Positions 41,737 to 49,872 of a DNA stretch of 64,000 nt are shown one piece after another. Position 1 is the first letter of the stretch. Each line of letters begins with the position of its first letter. Both the position numbers and the translations under genes were made by a program. The stretch lies in contig NZ_CP108487.1 of NCBI RefSeq assembly GCF_036226525.1, positions 8,246,001 to 8,310,000 of the forward strand, written 5' to 3'. The notes beneath the pieces were generated by a model. It searched no databases and was not told the origin of the DNA. It saw only the letters and a list, made by a program, of their open reading frames with translations. Source of the DNA: Kribbella sp. NBC_01245 (GTDB lineage Bacteria > Actinomycetota > Actinomycetes > Propionibacteriales > Kribbellaceae).

Positions 41737-43089
41737 ATGTTCCGTGAGGCAATCACCGCGCTGGCCGTTACGGCCCTCGCCGGTGCCGCGTTGACCGCCC
41801 CCGCTGCCGCCGTTGGTGTTACTTCGGTTGCCGACAGCAAGCGTGTGGTCATGTACTACCAAACGCAGTACCTGAACAACGTTTACGTGTCGCCGAAGCC
41901 GATGACCGATAACAACACCGGCATCACCGACGTCCTGGTCGGCGCGATCCACTTGAACAGCGATGGCACCACGCACCTGAACGACCACCCGCCGGGCGAC
42001 TCGCGCTACAACCAGATGTGGACCGACTTGGCCGCCATGCAGGCCAAGGGCGTGAACGTCTCGGCGATGGTCGGAGGCGCCGCGCAAGGAACGTTCCAGC
42101 GGCTGCAGAACGAGTTCGAGACGTATTACCCGCGGCTGAAGAACGTCATCACGACGTACGGCTTGGATGGTGTCGACCTCGACGTCGAGGAGACCATGTC
42201 GCAGGCCGCGATCAACCGGCTGATCGACCAGCTCACCACGGACTTCGGCACCGGCTTCATCATCACGCTGGCGCCGGTCGCGACGGCCCTGTCCGGCGGC
42301 GGCAACCTCTCGGGCTTCAACTACGAGACGCTCGAGCGTGAGCGTGGCTCGAAGATCGACTGGTACAACGCGCAGTTCTACTGCGGCTGGGGCTCGATGG
42401 CCAACACCACCGGCTACGACAACATCATCAACCGCGGCCTCTTCACGCCGAACAAGGTCGTCGCGGGTGTCATCACGAACTCCGCGAACTGCGGCGGCTA
42501 CGTGCCCTTGGCAACCCTGAAGACCACCCTCGCGTCACTGGTCACGAAATACCCGAACTTCGGTGGCGTAGACGGCTGGGAGTACTTCAACTCAGACCCA
42601 GGCGGTACGGCGGCGCCGTGGCGCTGGGCCTCGGAAATGACCTCCGCGATGTCCGGCGGCGGCACCGGCCCGGTCAACCTGGCGTTGGGTAAGCCGGCCA
42701 CCGGCTCCACTGCGTGCACCTCTTCGGAAGGCCCTGCCAAGGCCGTCAACGGAAGCGTCACCGGCGGCAACTCCGACAAATTCTGCTCCCTGGCCTCGTC
42801 GAAGTTCCTCCGGGTAGACCTGGGCTCCGCCACGGCCCTCCGCTCCATCGAGATCTCCCACGCGGGCGCCGGCGGCGAATCCACCACATACAACACCCGC
42901 GCCTTCACCATCCAAACGTCGAACGACGCCACCACCTGGACCACCGCGGCCACCATCACCACCAACACGTCCTCGGTAACCACCCACCCCGTCTCGCTCA
43001 CCACTCGCTACCTCCGCCTAACCATCACCACCCCCACCCAAAACGGCGACCCAGCAACCCGCATCTACGAACTAAAAGCCTTCGCCTAA
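41737..43089 (+). CDS. Secreted GH18 glycosidase with discoidin (CBM32-like) domain
   Basis: This 450-residue secreted enzyme has a signal peptide (about residues 1-25) and a GH18 barrel (about 33-305) with the catalytic DGVDLDVE motif (Glu151 acid). A C-terminal F5/8-type-C domain (about 315-450; NLALGKPATGST, KFLRVDLGSATALRSIEI) probably binds glycan. It could be a chitinase or an endo-beta-N-acetylglucosaminidase. AAAGGAG precedes the ATG. Its position at the end of the LacI-controlled transport operon suggests it releases the imported sugar. Confidence 0.88.
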   Translation: MFREAITALAVTALAGAALTAPAAAVGVTSVADSKRVVMYYQTQYLNNVYVSPKPMTDNNTGITDVLVGAIHLNSDGTTHLNDHPPGDSRYNQMWTDLAAMQAKGVNVSAMVGGAAQGTFQRLQNEFETYYPRLKNVITTYGLDGVDLDVEETMSQAAINRLIDQLTTDFGTGFIITLAPVATALSGGGNLSGFNYETLERERGSKIDWYNAQFYCGWGSMANTTGYDNIINRGLFTPNKVVAGVITNSANCGGYVPLATLKTTLASLVTKYPNFGGVDGWEYFNSDPGGTAAPWRWASEMTSAMSGGGTGPVNLALGKPATGSTACTSSEGPAKAVNGSVTGGNSDKFCSLASSKFLRVDLGSATALRSIEISHAGAGGESTTYNTRAFTIQTSNDATTWTTAATITTNTSSVTTHPVSLTTRYLRLTITTPTQNGDPATRIYELKAFA

Positions 43090-43104
43090 GGGTTCCCCCG
43101 ACCA

Positions 43105-43136
43105 GGGGTGCCGCCCAATCCGGTGGGCGGCACCCC
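43105..43136. terminator. Terminator after the GH18 gene
   Basis: A perfect 12-bp stem (GGGGTGCCGCCC with its complement, eight-base loop) lies between convergent genes and can serve both strands. Confidence 0.75.
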
Positions 43137-43150
43137 GCCTGGCGGCGAGT

Positions 43151-44401
43151 TCAGTCGAGGTCGTCGTCGGGCCAGAGAGTGGCCTGGCCAGGAGCCTGCT
43201 CAGGGGGAGGCGCCGTCGTCGGCTCCGGGAGGTCGATCAGCTCGAGACTGGTGACGGCGTACAGCCAGTAACGGTTACCTTCCTTCTCCTGTCGCCCAGA
43301 GATCCTTAGCCCGCGGCCGTTGGTGATAGCGCTCGCGGCGATCTCAAACTGCTCCGCTGTCAGACGCACTTTCAGCGTTGGCGCCACGCTGCCTCGCCTA
43401 ACTTGCAGACTGATGAGGCCCGCCTCGCCGGGCTTCGGCTTCGCGAGTAATCCCGGCCAGCCGATGACCTGGACGAACTCTGCCGGTGTCGTTTGAGCCA
43501 GGTGGTCGCTGGCGCGCCGCAATACGTCGGCAACGCTCCCGTCGAATTCGAATTCCACCGATGAATCCATGGATCGTGTGTCGCGGAGGTCAGCGGGGGT
43601 GATGGACCATTCGACCTTGACTTCGGCGCCGTCACTGTTCTTGACCATTTGGCGCAGCGAGTCGGTCAGTTCACGAGAAATGCCGTGCCTGACTCCGTCC
43701 TCGAAAGCAGCCAGTGAGCTGGACGAGTTGTAGTGCTCGATCGCCTCACTAGTCGCCGCCAGCCCGGAGGTCATCGACTCGACGATTTCGCGACCGGTGT
43801 ACCCGGTGAGGCTATTCGTGTTGTCCTTGCCGATCCGGTCTGGAAACTCCTGACTGTTAGGCGTGAAAGCGGTGACGACGTAACTGCCGATCTGGGTCTG
43901 GCCCATCAGTACGGCCCGAAGGAAACGGTTCGCGAAGAGGCCGTTGCTCTGGCCGAAATAGGCCTTCCTCGTCATCCGCGATTTCGCCCCGGCTACCAGG
44001 AGACCTCGGGCGGACGCGTAAAGCTCCTCCCCGGTGAGCCACGGGATAGCGCCGTTGATCGTTGCAACGTCCTTCTTGAAACGGACCTCGTCGCCGGGAG
44101 CGGCCGCGAGTCGATTGAGAACCGGCGTGACAGCTGCGGGCGATGAGACCTCCAGGTCAGACAGCTGTGTCAGCGCATCGTGCATCAACTCGGCGTAGTC
44201 GCTGTTCCGACGATTAAGTGGAATCAGTAGCCGCCGAGTTGAACCGTCGAGAATCTGTTCTGCCGCTGGTGCCGCATATCGGGTGTATTCGCCGAGGCGA
44301 CCACCAACTTGCTGCCAGCCCGCACCTTCAAGGAGTGCTGCCAGCAGCTCGGGGTCCACATTCTCCGTGTTGTGCGGGCGGATGCCCGATGGCCGAGTCA
44401 T
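43151..44401 (-). CDS. Unknown protein, partner of the DUF4365 protein
   Basis: This 416-residue protein matches no family that could be named. The N-terminal segment LLEGAGWQQVGGRLGEYTRYA resembles the HicA-like or dsRBD-type strand pattern. The middle has mixed helices and strands (MVKNSDGAEVKVEWSITPADL). The C-terminal half repeats beta-rich segments (VRRGSVAPTLKVRLTAEQFEIA) and ends in a Pro-rich acidic tail. No membrane segment or Walker motif is seen. ATG at 44401 overlaps the DUF4365 gene by four bases (ATGA), so the two are cotranscribed. Third positions are less GC-biased than in neighbouring genes. Confidence 0.65.
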   Translation of the reverse strand: MTRPSGIRPHNTENVDPELLAALLEGAGWQQVGGRLGEYTRYAAPAAEQILDGSTRRLLIPLNRRNSDYAELMHDALTQLSDLEVSSPAAVTPVLNRLAAAPGDEVRFKKDVATINGAIPWLTGEELYASARGLLVAGAKSRMTRKAYFGQSNGLFANRFLRAVLMGQTQIGSYVVTAFTPNSQEFPDRIGKDNTNSLTGYTGREIVESMTSGLAATSEAIEHYNSSSSLAAFEDGVRHGISRELTDSLRQMVKNSDGAEVKVEWSITPADLRDTRSMDSSVEFEFDGSVADVLRRASDHLAQTTPAEFVQVIGWPGLLAKPKPGEAGLISLQVRRGSVAPTLKVRLTAEQFEIAASAITNGRGLRISGRQEKEGNRYWLYAVTSLELIDLPEPTTAPPPEQAPGQATLWPDDDLD

Positions 44402-44955
44402 CTGGGCACCTCGCCACGACCGACCGTCGCCATGATCGAGCAGAGCCCCGCCACGTCGAAGACGTTGGCCGTCGGGATGCGCACATTTGATCTGCCTTGT
44501 CCGCTGGGCGTGGTGCCGGCGAGGTTCGCCCAATAGGCGCAGTGCCGAAGGGTCATGAAATCGGAACTCACTCCGACCCAATCGTCGATCTCTCGCGGCA
44601 GGATCATCGCCACCAGGATTCGCGGCAAAGTCACCGGTTGCTGGGCGAGCTTGGCGATGTGCTCGTTCTCGAGGGTGATGCTCCAGAAGTCTCCGGATGG
44701 CGATGGTGCGACCTGATGTGTGCTTTTCAGCTGAACCTTGATGGTCGATTCGGTATCGGCGGTGTGTTCTTCAGAGATGTGCCCGACGGTCCAGTCGGCG
44801 ATGCCGCGGTCGGGCGCCACGGAGCCGAGTGTGCAGCCGGCGGCGGCCGCGACGGCGTGGAGGTATGCCACTTGCAGCACCTCCATCGACTGGGTCTTCG
44901 GCACGTCACCCCGCAGCGGCCTCGCCACAGCGCTCTGTCCACCACTGGTTGTCAT
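44398..44955 (-). CDS. DUF4365 domain protein (nuclease-like)
   Basis: This 185-residue protein resembles DUF4365, a PD-(D/E)XK-like fold. The usual pattern of an acidic residue before a strand and a Q/E-x-K motif is seen as DRGIADWTV and IKVQLKST. Later segments TLPRILVAMILPREIDDWVG and LRHCAYWANLAG also fit. DUF4365 proteins are often found with defence and mobile-element genes. ATG at 44955 is preferred because CAGGGGGC lies before it; a start at 44982 is possible. The coding GC3 is lower than nearby, consistent with acquired DNA. Confidence 0.68.
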   Translation of the reverse strand: MTTSGGQSAVARPLRGDVPKTQSMEVLQVAYLHAVAAAAGCTLGSVAPDRGIADWTVGHISEEHTADTESTIKVQLKSTHQVAPSPSGDFWSITLENEHIAKLAQQPVTLPRILVAMILPREIDDWVGVSSDFMTLRHCAYWANLAGTTPSGQGRSNVRIPTANVFDVAGLCSIMATVGRGEVPR

Positions 44956-44970
44956 AGCTGCCCCCTGACG

Positions 44971-44993
44971 GCCGGTAGTCATAAGCTACCGGC
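44971..44993. promoter_or_regulatory. Palindrome upstream of the DUF4365 cassette
   Basis: GCCGGTAG and CTACCGGC form a perfect 8-bp inverted repeat with a seven-base spacer, 16 bases upstream of the preferred start of the DUF4365 gene. It may be an operator for this two-gene unit. Confidence 0.45.
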
Positions 44994-45195
44994 GCGTCAC
45001 GGAGCGTGCTCGCCCTCTCGGCATGCCGAGGCTATGCCACGCCGCCGACCTTTTCCGATGCTGACCCAGCCACTGATCGGGCGAGTGTTCTCCGAAACTC
45101 CGCGGACCAACTCTTACCCGCCAGGCGCAGCTCGCTGCTCGGCCCGAGTACGCCCGCTCAGGCCGTGGGGACGGGAATCGTGATGTGATTCCGGG

Positions 45196-45855
45196 ATGGA
45201 ACTGCGGGGACTCCGAGACCAGGTTGCCGGGAGCCAGATCGAGCGGGTAGCCCGTCGTCCGCATGAGGTCCGGGTTCATTTGTTGCGCGCGACCGAACCT
45301 TCGGTGTGGCTGCGGTTCGCGCCGGCCGAAGCCGTCTCCGTCGAGCGGCCGGTGCCGGAGGCGACCATCACCGACGTCACCGCCGACGAGGTCGATGGCC
45401 GAGTGCGGGTTCGCCTCTGGGCAGCGGACCAGGTCGCTCTCGAAGCGATGGTTGACAAGTGGAGCTGGCATCCCTACGACGCCGACGACGGGATCTGGCA
45501 GCTCGCCGAGGACGAGAAGGCCGCGGTGCGCCGGGCCGTCGAGGTCGTAGTGGCCCGTGACGTGGACGCGCTGGCCGCATTGCTACCGCCGGACCGGTCC
45601 GAGCACGCGGAGGACTTCTGGATGTGGGTGGACGATTACGGCGACGGCGTCCCGGCTCGCCTCCTCATGCCACCGCCGCCGTTCGACGATTGGGAGGCGT
45701 GGGTCATCCGGACGCCGACGCACACCTGGGTCGCCGTCGAGTTCCTGAACGCCGACGATCCCACCGAAACCACCGACCTGACCCTGGAACTGAACCTCAC
45801 CCGCAAACCCAGCGGCGCCGTACACGTAGAGGCCCACGACCTACACGTCATGTGA
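45196..45855 (+). CDS. Hypothetical protein (unknown family)
   Basis: This 219-residue soluble protein has no family that I recognise. The N-terminal half is beta-rich (PHEVRVHLLRATEPSVWLRF, DGRVRVRLWAADQVAL). A central helical part (EDEKAAVRRAVEVVVARDVDAL) precedes an acidic and Trp-rich region (EDFWMWVDDYGDG, DDWEAWVIRTPTHTWVAVEF). Codon use is normal for the genome, which supports coding. ATG at 45196 follows a GGG stretch with no strong ribosome site. Confidence 0.65.
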   Translation: MELRGLRDQVAGSQIERVARRPHEVRVHLLRATEPSVWLRFAPAEAVSVERPVPEATITDVTADEVDGRVRVRLWAADQVALEAMVDKWSWHPYDADDGIWQLAEDEKAAVRRAVEVVVARDVDALAALLPPDRSEHAEDFWMWVDDYGDGVPARLLMPPPPFDDWEAWVIRTPTHTWVAVEFLNADDPTETTDLTLELNLTRKPSGAVHVEAHDLHVM

Positions 45856-45907
45856 GGAATCAGGCGACCGCGGCAGCTATGCAACCGGGCGTCACTACGC
45901 TGACACG

Positions 45908-46702
45908 GTGATGATGCGATTCGGCCCACCAGACGAAGCCTCAGAGGCCCGGTGGGAGCGGCTGGCCGAGTGGCCGTTGACCATCCTGGCGGTGCTGTTC
46001 CTCGTTGCCTATGCCTGGCCGATCCTGGTCCCGGATCTCTCACCTGGGCTCGTCGCACTTTGCCAAACGGTCACTTGGGTCGCGTGGTCCTTGTTCGCGT
46101 TCGACTACATCGCTCGGCTTCTGCTGTCAGCGTCGAGGCTCAGGTTCGTAGCCACGAACCTGGTTGACCTGGCGGTGATCGCGCTGCCGGTGCTTAGACC
46201 GCTCCGGCTGCTTCGGCTGCTGACACTGCTTAACGTGATGAACAGGTACGCCGGAAGCAGTCTGCGTGGACGAGTCGCCGTGTACGTGGCCGGCTCGTCG
46301 GTCTTGCTGGTCTTCATTGCGGCATTGGCCGTGCTCGATGCGGAGCGGGGAAGAGACGGCGCGACGATCCAGAACTTCGGGGATGCGCTCTGGTGGGCCT
46401 TAACGACGGTGACCACGGTGGGATATGGCGACCGCTATCCGGTGACCGCTGCTGGGAGAGTGATCGCGGCTGGGCTGATGCTGGCCGGGATCGCCCTCCT
46501 CGGTGTGGTGACCGCCTCCCTCGCATCCTGGCTGGTACAGCGGGTCGCCGAGGTCGAGGAAGAGGGCCACGCCATCACTAGGGCAGACCTGGCGGCACTC
46601 AGCGCCGAGGTTGCGTCCCTTCGTGCGGAGTTGATCGCCGCACGGCAGGCCCAATCGGCCGCTCAGAGCGCCGAGCGGCCGGAGGACGTCGAAAGGGGTT
46701 AG
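45908..46702 (+). CDS. Voltage-gated potassium channel-like protein
   Basis: This 264-residue protein has six transmembrane helices. The S4-like helix carries regular Arg residues (LRPLRLLRLLTLLNV, about 96-110), and the pore has the potassium selectivity filter TVGYGD (170-175). A C-terminal cytoplasmic coiled-coil (DLAALSAEVASLRAELIAARQ) probably assembles the tetramer. GTG at 45908 and ATGs at 45911 and 45914 are all possible starts. The stop overlaps the convergent DUF1844 gene. Confidence 0.9.
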   Translation: MMMRFGPPDEASEARWERLAEWPLTILAVLFLVAYAWPILVPDLSPGLVALCQTVTWVAWSLFAFDYIARLLLSASRLRFVATNLVDLAVIALPVLRPLRLLRLLTLLNVMNRYAGSSLRGRVAVYVAGSSVLLVFIAALAVLDAERGRDGATIQNFGDALWWALTTVTTVGYGDRYPVTAAGRVIAAGLMLAGIALLGVVTASLASWLVQRVAEVEEEGHAITRADLAALSAEVASLRAELIAARQAQSAAQSAERPEDVERG

Positions 46703-47133
46703 CGCTTGGGGGAGGGGAGGACGGGGCCGGTGTATTTTTCGCCGGGGCCCGCGCCAGGCTCGTCGGGGATGGACGAGGCTTCGCGGAAGGCTAGTTGGAG
46801 GGATTTGAGGCCGTCGCGGAGGGGGGCGGCGTGGTGGTGGCCTAGGGATTGGACCGAGGCGTCTAGGAGGCCGGCGAGGGCGTGGATAAGGGAGCGGGCC
46901 TCGTCGAGGTCCTTGTGGTCGGGAAGGTCTTCGGCCAGGCCCAGGTTGACGGCGGCGGCGCTCATCAGGTGGAGGGCGGCGGTGGAGATGATCTCCACGC
47001 TCGGCACCTCGGCGATATCCCGCGAGATCGTCGACAGCGGATCCGCCCCACTCGCCTGTGACGCGTCGGCGACGACGTCCGCCGGAGCTTCGGTGGTCGG
47101 CTCGGTTTCGGGGTGGGCGGCTGTTGGTTCCAT
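46699..47133 (-). CDS. DUF1844 domain protein
   Basis: This 144-residue cytoplasmic protein has a disordered acidic N-terminus and the DUF1844 helical domain (IAEVPSVEIISTAALHLMSAAAVNLGLAE, then DLDEARSLIHALAGLL and APLRDGLKSLQLAFREAS). The PGEKYTGPV tail is characteristic. It is found beside infC across actinobacteria; the function is unknown. It is divergent from infC. Confidence 0.9.
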   Translation of the reverse strand: MEPTAAHPETEPTTEAPADVVADASQASGADPLSTISRDIAEVPSVEIISTAALHLMSAAAVNLGLAEDLPDHKDLDEARSLIHALAGLLDASVQSLGHHHAAPLRDGLKSLQLAFREASSIPDEPGAGPGEKYTGPVLPSPKR

Positions 47134-47431
47134 GGGCGTCAGCGTAGCTTTAGCGGGTGCGGCTGCCGCCGATGTGGTGATCGCGGCGACCCCCTGTTAC
47201 TCTTGGCGGGCGACCGACCAGGTCGAGCGGCGACTCCTGTGTATGGAACAAAGGGAGCCTGCCGGTTGTTCTGGTCACAAGCGGAGGGCCACCTCCCACC
47301 CGCATCGACAGACCGATCGTGAGATCAACCAGTCGTCGGGTCCCGGTCACACCGGCTCCCCAGCCTGGCTGGAGGGGGCGGCGATAGACGTTCACGCTCA
47401 CAGGGTGTGATGTCGTCGATCTGGGAACTTG

Positions 47432-47462
47432 GGCCTTCGTGTGGTTGCACGGAGGCCTTTTT
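47432..47462 (+). terminator. Terminator/attenuator in the infC leader
   Basis: GGCCTTCGTG pairs with CACGGAGGCC (10-bp stem, one G-U) and is followed by five T residues, a classical intrinsic terminator about 90 bases before the infC start codon. Two more hairpins follow (CCGGGA/TCCCGG at 47475-47489 and GGCCGC/GCGGCC at 47500-47515). The 420-base gap from 47134 holds this leader and no gene. Confidence 0.7.
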
Positions 47463-47554
47463 GTATGTCCTCCGCCGGGATCTTCCCGGTGGAGTTACCG
47501 GCCGCCTGTGCGGCCTAGAGGTGGCTAGAACACACGGACAACCCAGGAGGACCC

Positions 47555-48244
47555 ATCACCACTGAACTGCGCGTCAATGAGCGCATTCGCGTTCCCGAGG
47601 TGCGGCTGGTCGGACCGAACGGTGAGCAGGTAGGCATCGTTCGGATCGAGGACGCCCTTCGGCTGGCACAGGAAGCCGATCTCGATCTGGTCGAGGTCGC
47701 GGCTACGGCCCGTCCGCCGGTCTGCAAGCTGATGGATTTCGGCAAGTACAAGTACGAGACCGCGCAGAAGGCTCGTGAGTCCCGCCGGAACCAGACCAAC
47801 ACGGTCATCAAAGAGATGAAGCTTCGGCCGAAGATCGACCCGCACGACTACGAGACCAAAAAGGGTCACGTCGTTCGGTTCCTGCGTGCCGGTGACAAGG
47901 TCAAGATCACCATCATGTTCCGCGGTCGCGAGCAGTCCAGGCCCGAGCTCGGGTTCCGGTTGCTGCAGCGTCTCGCCGAAGACGTGAGCGAGCTCGGTTT
48001 CGTCGAGTCCTCGCCGCGCCAGGACGGCCGGAACATGATCATGGTTCTCGGCCCGCACAAGAAGAAGTCGGAAGCACGCGTCGACGTCGAGGCCGAGAAG
48101 GCCAAGAAGCTCGCCGAGCGTGAGGCCGAGCTGGAAGCCGAGCGGCTGGAGCGTGCCGAGCAGGTCCAGCAGCACGAGGCCGAGGTGGCCGCAGGCCACA
48201 CCAAGAAGCCCAAGGGCCCGGCCGACAACCTCGATCCGGAGTGA
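47555..48244 (+). CDS. infC: Translation initiation factor IF-3 (AUC start)
   Basis: This 229-residue IF-3 has an N-terminal domain starting TTELRVNERIRVPEVRLVGP, linker RESRRNQTNTVIKEMKL and C-terminal domain FRGREQSRPELGFRLL, followed by a long charged helix (REAELEAERLERAEQ). No ATG, GTG or TTG is available in frame between the upstream stop (47516) and the conserved N-terminus. The start is ATC at 47555, four bases after AGGAGG. A rare start lets IF-3 limit its own translation. The first GTG, at 47600, would delete the conserved start. Confidence 0.93.
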   Translation: MTTELRVNERIRVPEVRLVGPNGEQVGIVRIEDALRLAQEADLDLVEVAATARPPVCKLMDFGKYKYETAQKARESRRNQTNTVIKEMKLRPKIDPHDYETKKGHVVRFLRAGDKVKITIMFRGREQSRPELGFRLLQRLAEDVSELGFVESSPRQDGRNMIMVLGPHKKKSEARVDVEAEKAKKLAEREAELEAERLERAEQVQQHEAEVAAGHTKKPKGPADNLDPE

Positions 48245-48313
48245 CCGGCTCCGGCCGCGAGGCCGGAGCATCACCCGCAACGAGTTCAACGAGAAAACGG
48301 AGAAACGGCCACC

Positions 48314-48508
48314 ATGCCGAAGATGAAGACCCACTCGGGGATGAAGAAGCGCGTCAAGGTCACGGGGAAGGGCAAGCTTCGCCGGGAGCAGACCAACCGT
48401 CGCCACCTGCTCGAGCACAAGTCGAGCCGCCGCACCCGTCGTCTTGACGGTGAGGTCGACGTGGCGAAGTCCCACATCAAGAAGGTCAAGAAGCTCCTCG
48501 GCATCTGA
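48314..48508 (+). CDS. rpmI: Ribosomal protein bL35
   Basis: This 64-residue basic ribosomal protein matches bL35 (MPKMKTHSGMKKRVKVTGKG, then HLLEHKSSRRTRRLDGE). It lies between infC and rplT in the conserved infC-rpmI-rplT operon. The upstream ribosome site is GGAG in AAACGGAGAAACGG. Confidence 0.97.
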   Translation: MPKMKTHSGMKKRVKVTGKGKLRREQTNRRHLLEHKSSRRTRRLDGEVDVAKSHIKKVKKLLGI

Positions 48509-48584
48509 CCGAGCCTTCCTCCCACGCACATCCCCGCCGGTGGGCCACCTTCCTCCGGCGCAGAAATACAAGGAGTAACACCTC

Positions 48585-48971
48585 ATGGCACGCGTGAAGC
48601 GGGCAGTCAACGCCCACAAGAAGCGCCGCGTCGTACTCGAGCAGGCCAGCGGTTACCGCGGCCAGCGCTCGCGCCTGTACCGCAAGGCCAAGGAGCAGGT
48701 CACCCACTCGCTGGTCTACGCGTACCGTGACCGCCGGGCGCGCAAGGGCGACTTCCGTCGGCTCTGGATCCAGCGCATCAACGCCGCGTCGCGTGCGCAG
48801 GGTCTGACCTACAACCGCCTCATCCAGGGTCTCCGCCTGGCCGAGGTCGAGGTCGACCGCAAGATCCTCGCCGACCTGGCCGTCAACGACGCGCCGGCGT
48901 TCGCGAAGCTTGTCGAGCTGGCCAAGGCGGCCCTGCCCAAGGCCGACGACGTCAAGACCGACGCTGCCTGA
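48585..48971 (+). CDS. rplT: Ribosomal protein bL20
   Basis: This 128-residue protein matches bL20, which is needed early in 50S assembly (MARVKRAVNAHKKRRVVLEQ, GYRGQRSRLYRKAKEQV, RDRRARKGDFRRLWIQRINA). AAGGAG precedes the ATG. In other bacteria bL20 represses this operon through the leader. Confidence 0.97.
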   Translation: MARVKRAVNAHKKRRVVLEQASGYRGQRSRLYRKAKEQVTHSLVYAYRDRRARKGDFRRLWIQRINAASRAQGLTYNRLIQGLRLAEVEVDRKILADLAVNDAPAFAKLVELAKAALPKADDVKTDAA

Positions 48972-49005
48972 GCAACGCTCCGGCATCAGTAGCAGTTCAA
49001 CGCAA

Positions 49006-49830
49006 GTGGCGAGCCCGGTCCTGCTGACCGCACAATCCGCGCGGATCAAGCAGGCCCGGAGGCTCGCCACTCGTGCGTTCCGGCGCAAGAGCGGCCGCTT
49101 CCTGGTCGAAGGCCCACAGGCCGTCCGGGAGGCGCTCGAGCAGGCCGACCTCGTCATCGAGGTGTACGCCGAACCCGGCGTGGCTGAGCGCCATCGCGAC
49201 CTGCGCGACCTCGCCCGCAACCGGGGTGTCAGCTGGTACGACGTCGACCGGGCCGGCGCCGAAGCCCTCAGCGAGACCGTTACCTCTCAGGGCGTCGTCG
49301 CCATCTGCGGCCTCATCGACGTACCGCTGGACCAAGCGGTGACCGCCGAGGCGAAGTTGATCTCCGTCGGCGTGCAAGTCCGTGACCCGGGCAACGCCGG
49401 CACCTTGATCCGTTGTTCCGACGCGGCCGGTGCCGACGCGGTCGTGTTGTCGGCGGAGTCGGTCGATCCGCACAACCCGAAGGCCGTTCGCGCCAGCGTG
49501 GGCAGCATCTTCCACCTGCCGATCAGCGTCGAGGTGGATATCGAGGCGGCCGCGCGGGCCTGGCGGGCGCAGGGCATCCAGGTGCTCGCCGCCGACGGGT
49601 ATGGCGATACCGATCTCGACGACTGCATCAACGACGGCACGCTGGCCAAACCGACGGCCTGGCTGTTCGGCAACGAGGCGCACGGCCTGCCCGACGGCAT
49701 CAACGCGATCGCGGATCACTCGGTCAAGGTGCCGATCTACGGCCGTGCCGAGAGCCTCAACCTGGCCACAGCGGCCGCGGTCTGCCTCTACGCGTCGGCC
49801 CGCGCGCAGCGTCGTACGGCAACTTCTTAG
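49006..49830 (+). CDS. TrmH-family (SpoU) RNA methyltransferase
   Basis: This 274-residue 2-prime-O-methyltransferase of the SPOUT class has the N-terminal substrate domain FLVEGPQAVREAL. The three SPOUT motifs are QVRDPGNAGTLIRCSDAAG, LFGNEAHGLPDG and VPIYGRAESLNLATAAAV. The target is probably 23S rRNA, but the site cannot be told. GTG at 49006 lies 35 bases after the rplT stop. The place between rplT and pheS is typical for actinobacteria. Confidence 0.88.
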   Translation: MASPVLLTAQSARIKQARRLATRAFRRKSGRFLVEGPQAVREALEQADLVIEVYAEPGVAERHRDLRDLARNRGVSWYDVDRAGAEALSETVTSQGVVAICGLIDVPLDQAVTAEAKLISVGVQVRDPGNAGTLIRCSDAAGADAVVLSAESVDPHNPKAVRASVGSIFHLPISVEVDIEAAARAWRAQGIQVLAADGYGDTDLDDCINDGTLAKPTAWLFGNEAHGLPDGINAIADHSVKVPIYGRAESLNLATAAAVCLYASARAQRRTATS

Positions 49831-49872
49831 ACTTGCCCCAGTTCCAGCCAAATTTTGATGGAAGGCCTGTGC

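Noticed and set aside
45006..45188. A 60-residue plus-strand open frame before the hypothetical gene
   Set aside because: It has no ribosome site, no domain and an atypical composition; it is probably untranslated intergenic DNA.
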